In this document: in pieces, positions 31,036-35,432 of the stretch | Layout of the letters: the number at the start of each line of letters is the position of its first letter | Position numbering within the stretch: position 1 is the first letter of the stretch | Source of the DNA: CAYWVO01 sp964461835 | Lineage (GTDB): Bacteria > Zixibacteria > MSB-5A5 > WJJR01 > JAJRUJ01 | Reading direction: 5' to 3' | Assembly: GCA_964461835.1 (NCBI GenBank) | Contig: CAYWVO010000035.1 | Location: forward strand, 1 to 35,432 | Length of the DNA stretch: 35,432 bases | Position numbers and translations under genes: made by a program | The notes under the pieces: generated by a model | The model's database searches: none | What the model was told of the DNA's origin: nothing | The model's input: only the letters and a program-made list of their open reading frames with translations

Positions 31036-32031
31036 TTATTCGCCTTCACCTTCGACTCGTTCCTCATGGAGAACCTTAATCATCTCGCGGTACCCGGCAG
31101 TAAAGGCATCCCGAAATTTATCCTCAAAGTAGCGTACGTCCTCTTGTACCAAATCGTCCATCCGACGGCGAACCTCATTGAGTATGATTCCGGCTTTAAA
31201 CGGCCAGGCGCTAAACGGAATCTTAATCGGACCCAGCGCGATCTTCTTTGCCGCCAGGTCTTTCTCAATGGCGGCCGGCGAAACGTCATAGACAATTTCC
31301 AACGTCCCCTTTTTCACACTTTCCCGATACCCGCGGAGAAACGCCAATTGATGGTAGTACAACTCGTTAAGGGCGCCGCGCAACTGCTCGGCGGTGTCCT
31401 CGATTTCCGTCGTCTTGTCCCAGCGGAGAAAAATCTCACAGAGTTTCTGCTGGTCCATGGTCCGCCAGATCCGCGTGCCCTCCATCGACTGGCTCATACC
31501 GAAAAACATGGCATACTCTAACTGGAATTTCTTTCGTCCGGCGAGCAGTTTCTTATAGGTGTTCAAAAAGAGCGTGATGCTCTCCCGGATGCGGTTGCAG
31601 AATCGCACGACCTCCTCGGGGGTGGTAAACGGGCTGTCGATGCCCAGCAAGTTCCGGGAAAGCTCGCTCAGTGCGCGTTGCGCGTCATCGCCCAGTCCGG
31701 AACTCTGCTCCAACTCAGCGACCCGGGCGCGCAGGGCCGCGTTTTCCTGCTGGAGTTTCTCACGTTCCTCGTCCCCGGTATCTTCCGGCGGCGGTTCCGC
31801 CCCCCCGGCCGCCAGTCGCGCTTTTGTTGCTTCGATCAACCGTGCCGCCTGTTCGGCATCCAAGTCCGCCGTGGCCCGGCCAATTGCCCGGCCGAGCGCC
31901 TCCCGCCGTTCGGTGGCGGACTTATCTGCATTGGCGAAAAAGGTCTCCTCCAGCAACGCGACAAACTCATCGGCCGGCGGCGGGGAAGACGCGGCAGAAC
32001 CAGTGGTCATTGGAGAGGTCTTATCATCCAT
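31036..32031 (-). CDS. T6SS TagH C-terminal-like protein lacking an FHA domain
   Basis: From the ATG at 32031 the protein has 331 residues. A TTG at 32124 would extend it into the upstream gene and is less likely. It has a Pro/Ser-rich N-terminus, a helical region, a coiled coil (about 88-112, KLQQENAALRARVAELE), and a helical C-terminal domain with FCNRIRESITLFLNTYKKLL, LNELYYHQLAFLRGYRESV and SPAAIEKDL. This layout (a first long helix, then an HQLA-x-L-x-GY helix) is that of the C-terminal domain of T6SS FHA proteins (TagH/ImpI), but the N-terminal FHA domain that normally reads phosphothreonine is missing. A scaffolding role near the membrane complex is inferred from the family and from its position before TssJ. 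Confidence 0.6.
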   Translation of the reverse strand: MDDKTSPMTTGSAASSPPPADEFVALLEETFFANADKSATERREALGRAIGRATADLDAEQAARLIEATKARLAAGGAEPPPEDTGDEEREKLQQENAALRARVAELEQSSGLGDDAQRALSELSRNLLGIDSPFTTPEEVVRFCNRIRESITLFLNTYKKLLAGRKKFQLEYAMFFGMSQSMEGTRIWRTMDQQKLCEIFLRWDKTTEIEDTAEQLRGALNELYYHQLAFLRGYRESVKKGTLEIVYDVSPAAIEKDLAAKKIALGPIKIPFSAWPFKAGIILNEVRRRMDDLVQEDVRYFEDKFRDAFTAGYREMIKVLHEERVEGEGE

Positions 32032-32068
32032 GATAACGTTGGGTGGTTGTTGTCGCTTTAACAAATAC

Positions 32069-34120
32069 CTACCCGTTAGCCCTGACGATGTGGTCGCGCT
32101 CCCGACCCAGGGCGCCTCGGGCAAATAATTGTCCTTCGGCCCATAAATTCAAGGCTTTTAATTGTTCCGTGCTACTTTTTATCGTGATTTCGGTATCCAT
32201 CTCCGCGTGCATTGCCCGCGCAATCATCACTCCTGCCCGCAAAGAAAACCCGAATGCCAGGCAGCCCTCCCACAATTCGGCGGGGATATCAACCGTTGCC
32301 GATCGCCGATCCAGTGCACGATCAAACACCGCTTCCGGGCGAAACAGCGCCTCGTGCTCGCCAAGTATCCGGCGAAACTGTTCTCTCGTTACCGGAGCCG
32401 AGCCGCCATACTGTGCGAGCTCAGCGGAAATGGTGCGCACCGCTGCGGTGACCGTCTCCGTATCCTGCTCATCATTGACCAACAGTGAACAAAGCAACAC
32501 CATGCCCGCCGAGGCCAGGTCGCATTCTTCCCCGTACCGACGGCACAATTGCACGCGGCAGTCCCAGAGGGTAGTTCCCGCCAGACCGGCCACTTCCGCG
32601 GCCAGACCGGGCCGCAGACTGCCGGAGACACCCGATCCGCGAAATCCCCCACCGGTTGGCTGTAAATTACTCAGCCACAGCCAAACTCCACCCACTCTTG
32701 ATGTCGGCGGCTGTATCATGACCCGCAGCCAATCGGCAGATTTTATCGCCCGGTCGCCCAGCTTTTCCGCCACAATTTCTGCCTCAATCGCGATGGCGTT
32801 CTCTTGGCGCTCGGCCGAAACCACCTTCACATTTGCGGAAAATTGCTGCCCGAACGGTGCTTGAGAAAATTGTGGGGCCGAAAATCCATCACTGCGCTTC
32901 CCCAGAGGCAAATAAAGCGGGTCGGTGGGAGCGCCTTCCTGGGAAGACAGGACCGCCAGCCGCGCAGCCGCCGGATCAACCAACCCGACCGCAAACTGCC
33001 ACCGGGATGAACGTCCGGGCTGCACCCGGATCGATTCCGGGGAAATCCCCAAATGGGGCCGCCCGCACTGCTCGGCGACCCGCCGGATTCCCTCCATCAC
33101 CTGCTCAAATGCCCCCAGCTTCAGCCAAAGAACTTCCAGGGCTGAGCGGGATTCCGGCGCATTACCCCAGAAATACCACGCCTGCCGCTCCGATTTTTTC
33201 TCTGCGCTTGCCTGCGTTACTTCCGGAATGCGGGAAAGTTCCGACCAGTTACGCCCACCCAGGAACCGGGCAAACTCGCCATACGGCAATTCATACGACT
33301 CCCGGAGAATGGCCTCGAACTCATAGTAGGAGACCGGATACAAAAAATCTTCCGCCGGGATCGCATCAGCGTTGTTGACCCGCTGCGGGTAGCAGGCCGA
33401 TTTAAACTCACAGGTCTGGCAGGGAAACTGCTGCAATCCCTCAGGGAGATTTTCTTCGTCCCGACGGACCGTGGCCGTGTATGCCCGATACAGCTCCGAT
33501 CCAAACCGCAGCGTGACGCCATTGCCGGATTGTCGCGAGCGCCACAGCGTATAGAGCACCGGCTCTTCGTCAACATTGGCCGCACACGACGGGCACCAAA
33601 GAAACCGTTCATGACTGGTCGCATAGGTGGGGAGGCCGAGATGACCGAGGAATAATTCATCGGTACAATCAACCAGCCACCCACCACAGTCCGGGCAGGG
33701 GGGATGAAAAAATGCCTCGATCTTCTTACAGTAGGTAATCGGCAAAGAGTGCAGGGGGCCGGGGTCCCCCACCGCCGGGATAATCCCCTCACCACCGGTG
33801 CCCAACTGGCGCAGGCAGTCCGCCTCCTCGGCAAACACTGATTGAGCATTCTGGTTGGTGTAGGATTGGCCAAACGACGGTGGTGGAGGCGTGGGCTTGT
33901 CTTTCTGCAGGCGCACCGTTACCGGACGGCGCACGTTGTCCTGACCGGGCACCCTCCCCAGCAATGTGCAGGTAAAGACCTCAGAATCGTCCACCACCAC
34001 AAACGGCTGAGTGATATCGCGCGCTGCGATTTCCGGCGGATAGCGCCGGCGAATGAGTTCCACAGGCGCGGTCTCCGGGTCAATACCGAATAGTGGTCCC
34101 TGTTTCTCCGGCGAGGACAC
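32069..34120 (-). CDS. Zinc-ribbon protein-kinase-like (pseudokinase) T6SS accessory protein
   Basis: The 683-residue product heads the T6SS operon. It starts with GTG; AGGAGG lies 12 bases upstream. Residues 40-130 look like a kinase N-lobe (strands, then FAEEADCLRQLGTGGEGIIPAVGDPG). A Cys-rich insert follows: CPDC (142-145) and CPSC (176-179) form a zinc-ribbon spacing, and CQTCEFKSAC (234-243) forms a second cluster. PHLGISPESIRV (355-366) aligns with a kinase HRDxKPENI loop but lacks the catalytic Asp, and LVDP stands where DFG is expected. Helical and beta regions of unknown type make up the rest. I infer a pseudokinase or scaffold in place of PpkA. No transmembrane helix is seen. Confidence 0.5.
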   Translation of the reverse strand: MSSPEKQGPLFGIDPETAPVELIRRRYPPEIAARDITQPFVVVDDSEVFTCTLLGRVPGQDNVRRPVTVRLQKDKPTPPPPSFGQSYTNQNAQSVFAEEADCLRQLGTGGEGIIPAVGDPGPLHSLPITYCKKIEAFFHPPCPDCGGWLVDCTDELFLGHLGLPTYATSHERFLWCPSCAANVDEEPVLYTLWRSRQSGNGVTLRFGSELYRAYTATVRRDEENLPEGLQQFPCQTCEFKSACYPQRVNNADAIPAEDFLYPVSYYEFEAILRESYELPYGEFARFLGGRNWSELSRIPEVTQASAEKKSERQAWYFWGNAPESRSALEVLWLKLGAFEQVMEGIRRVAEQCGRPHLGISPESIRVQPGRSSRWQFAVGLVDPAAARLAVLSSQEGAPTDPLYLPLGKRSDGFSAPQFSQAPFGQQFSANVKVVSAERQENAIAIEAEIVAEKLGDRAIKSADWLRVMIQPPTSRVGGVWLWLSNLQPTGGGFRGSGVSGSLRPGLAAEVAGLAGTTLWDCRVQLCRRYGEECDLASAGMVLLCSLLVNDEQDTETVTAAVRTISAELAQYGGSAPVTREQFRRILGEHEALFRPEAVFDRALDRRSATVDIPAELWEGCLAFGFSLRAGVMIARAMHAEMDTEITIKSSTEQLKALNLWAEGQLFARGALGRERDHIVRANG

Positions 34121-34293
34121 CCGTTAAACCCTCCTGTTTACTCCGGCCTAATGGTTATCTATGAAACCGGCGGCAGTGACACAACAGCAAACGTAGATAC
34201 ATATTCTCTTTCACTCTTTTATATACAGCCTCCTCGGCAAGTCTGTTTAGCGTTTTGTGTCCTCCAGGCTATTTTCTTACGGCCAGAAAATCA
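34121..34293. promoter_or_regulatory. Divergent intergenic region, leftward T6SS promoter expected
   Basis: This A+T-rich stretch separates the first T6SS gene from the rightward CsgG-like gene. The minus strand includes TATATAAAA around 34223-34235, a possible -10 region, but no well-spaced -35 element is convincing and I see no sigma-54 -24/-12 pair. The T6SS promoter must lie here or in the adjacent rightward promoter area if the whole cluster is one transcript. Confidence 0.3.
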
Positions 34294-34323
34294 TTGAACG
34301 CAGGCAGACTCTACCAGTATCAT
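34294..34323 (+). promoter_or_regulatory. Sigma-70-type promoter for the CsgG-like gene
   Basis: TTGAAC (-35, 34294-34299) and TATCAT (-10, 34318-34323) are separated by 18 bases. The expected transcript would start near 34330 and reach the strong GGGGAGGA ribosome binding site just before the ATG at 34366. Confidence 0.5.
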
Positions 34324-34365
34324 TAGGAAATAATGGGGTACAAACGGAATATCAGGGGAGGAATC

Positions 34366-35355
34366 ATGCCACGTGTCATGCTGGTAGTTGGAATGCTCGG
34401 TGCACTACTTCTGGGGACCGTATCGGCTATCGCCGGAATCGAAGAGTCCCTGGACAAAGCCGAAAACCTGCGGAAAAGCGCGCACTTTGACGAGGCAATC
34501 GAATTGCTGATCTCGACTATCGAGGGGGCCGACCTCGATCAGGACCAGGCACAGCGAGCATATTTGCTCTTAGCGAAGTGCTTTTACTCGCGGGACAACG
34601 AGAACGAGGCCAAGCTTTGGCTGAGTCGCCTGCGGGATCATTATCCATGCCTGGATATTAACGCCAAACGGCAACCGCGACCGTTCTTGAACCTGTGGTA
34701 CCATGCCGGGAGCGACTCATTGTGCGAGCGGGAAGACCCCGGCATCAAACACCTCGCCGTCGTCGATTTTAAGAACGCCTCAATCGTCGATCACGACACC
34801 TGGACCCCAATGCAGTACGGCCTGGCGGATATTCTGATTACGCAGTTGCAGCAGCTGAGCAAGCTGAAAGTGGTCGACCGCGAGCGCATCCAGATGATCC
34901 TCGACGAAATCGATATTCAGCAGAGCGAATACTTCGACGATAAGACCGCCGTTCGGATCGGCAAGATGCTCGGGGTGCACGTATTTGTCATGGGTTCGTT
35001 CATGCAACTGGATAAAAACACCATGGTGATTACGCCCAAACTGGTCAAGACCGAAACCGGGGAAGTTCTGCACTCGACCACCATCAAAGACAAACCGGAC
35101 GAACTGATGGAGATGATCGCCACCACTGCTGAGACCATTGCCGGCTGGCTGGAGGTTGAGGTCGCTGAGGAGGAAAAAGAGGCATTGCACGGCCAGGTCT
35201 CTGAGTCGGTCAAAGCGGCCCTGGCCTATTCGCGCGGGCTGCTGCACGAGGACAACGCGGAATACGACGCCGCCCGCGAGGCCTATGTCCAGGCATTGGA
35301 GGTTGATTCCACCTACTTCCCGGCGATGGACCGTCTGGCCGCCCTCGACCAATAG
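34366..35355 (+). CDS. CsgG-family periplasmic/outer-membrane-associated TPR protein
   Basis: The ATG at 34366 is preceded by GGGGAGGA and gives 329 residues. An N-terminal signal peptide (MPRVMLVVGMLGALLLGTVSAIA) precedes a TPR-like region (about 30-85), a CsgG-type domain (about 128-270: HLAVVDFKNAS, GLADILITQLQQLSKLKVVDRERI, GKMLGVHVFVMGSFMQLDKN) and a final TPR (about 285-325). CsgG relatives are usually lipoproteins, but this one has no lipobox Cys and probably has an ordinary signal peptidase I site. CsgG domains occur in curli export pores and in many uncharacterised envelope proteins. The gene diverges from the T6SS operon, so a link to secretion is possible but not shown. Confidence 0.75.
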   Translation: MPRVMLVVGMLGALLLGTVSAIAGIEESLDKAENLRKSAHFDEAIELLISTIEGADLDQDQAQRAYLLLAKCFYSRDNENEAKLWLSRLRDHYPCLDINAKRQPRPFLNLWYHAGSDSLCEREDPGIKHLAVVDFKNASIVDHDTWTPMQYGLADILITQLQQLSKLKVVDRERIQMILDEIDIQQSEYFDDKTAVRIGKMLGVHVFVMGSFMQLDKNTMVITPKLVKTETGEVLHSTTIKDKPDELMEMIATTAETIAGWLEVEVAEEEKEALHGQVSESVKAALAYSRGLLHEDNAEYDAAREAYVQALEVDSTYFPAMDRLAALDQ

Positions 35356-35386
35356 TCCGGTGACCCAACCTATGGGCGGTGTGTGG

Positions 35387-35430
35387 CCCTGATCTGAGGG
35401 TGAGCGGAGCGCACCCGGAGATCAGGGTTT
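35387..35430 (+). terminator. Long hairpin, possible terminator of the CsgG-like gene
   Basis: CCCTGATCT and AGATCAGGG are perfect 9-base arms, with a nested GGGTG/CACCC stem inside. Three T follow on the plus strand before the window ends, too few to be sure of intrinsic termination. It lies about 30 bases after the stop at 35355. Confidence 0.45.
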
Positions 35431-35432
35431 CC

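Noticed and set aside
32032..32124. Upstream TTG start for the TagH-like protein
   Set aside because: It would overlap the preceding gene by 56 bases and add a segment without clear homology; the ATG at 32031 leaves a normal gap, though its own ribosome binding site is weak.
34121..34293. Sigma-54 promoter for the T6SS operon
   Set aside because: I searched by eye for GG-N10-GC spacing on the minus strand and found no convincing pair.
1..35432. tRNA, rRNA, CRISPR array or insertion sequence
   Set aside because: No cloverleaf-like sequences, ribosomal RNA signatures, regular repeat-spacer units or transposase-like proteins were recognised on either strand.

Overview
The window carries a complete type VI secretion system (T6SS, subtype i) cluster of a Gram-negative bacterium, flanked by unrelated housekeeping-type genes. 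The DNA is moderately GC-rich. T6SS lipoprotein TssJ, a signal-peptide-bearing CsgG-family protein and several small membrane proteins point to a double-membrane cell. Several accessory proteins (a zinc-ribbon pseudokinase, an FHA-less TagH-like protein, a TPR protein in the usual chaperone slot) look unlike the well-known proteobacterial clusters. I therefore favour an environmental or uncultured lineage (for example FCB-group or Myxococcota/Gemmatimonadota-like), but the sequence alone does not settle the phylum.

Left flank (1-4164): the tail of a DUF2087 protein (+); a membrane-anchored protein with a duplicated BamE-like domain (-); two 59-residue proteins (-), one a two-helix membrane protein followed by a good intrinsic terminator; then a probable rightward operon of a MATE transporter, an ECI-like enoyl-CoA isomerase and a small two-helix membrane protein.

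T6SS block (4192-34120): about 20 genes, all on the minus strand and mostly separated by a few to about 100 bases. In transcription order: zinc-ribbon pseudokinase, TagH C-terminal-like protein, TssJ, TssK, TssL, TssM, TagF, TssA (VasJ type), TssB, TssC, Hcp (TssD), TssE, TssF, TssG, ClpV (TssH), an unknown Cys/His protein, VgrG (TssI), a TPR protein, a PAAR-Rhs effector and a SUKH-like immunity protein. All thirteen core components are present. TssJ-L-M form the membrane complex, TssK-E-F-G with VgrG the baseplate, TssB-C the sheath capped by TssA, Hcp the tube, and ClpV recycles the sheath. The cargo is a 1515-residue PAAR-Rhs protein whose last ~55 residues match a NucA/NucB-type DNase; the SUKH-like gene just downstream is its likely antidote.

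Right flank (34121-35432): a divergent intergenic region with a credible sigma-70 promoter for a CsgG-family TPR protein (+), followed by a long hairpin that may be a terminator.

The most unusual points are the pairing of a kinase-like protein that lacks the catalytic Asp and carries two Cys clusters with a TagH-like protein that has no FHA domain; a TPR protein with a degenerate NTPase-like N-terminus translationally coupled to the Rhs effector; an uncharacterised Cys/His protein between ClpV and VgrG; and a VgrG spike that switches from 8-residue to 15-residue repeats.
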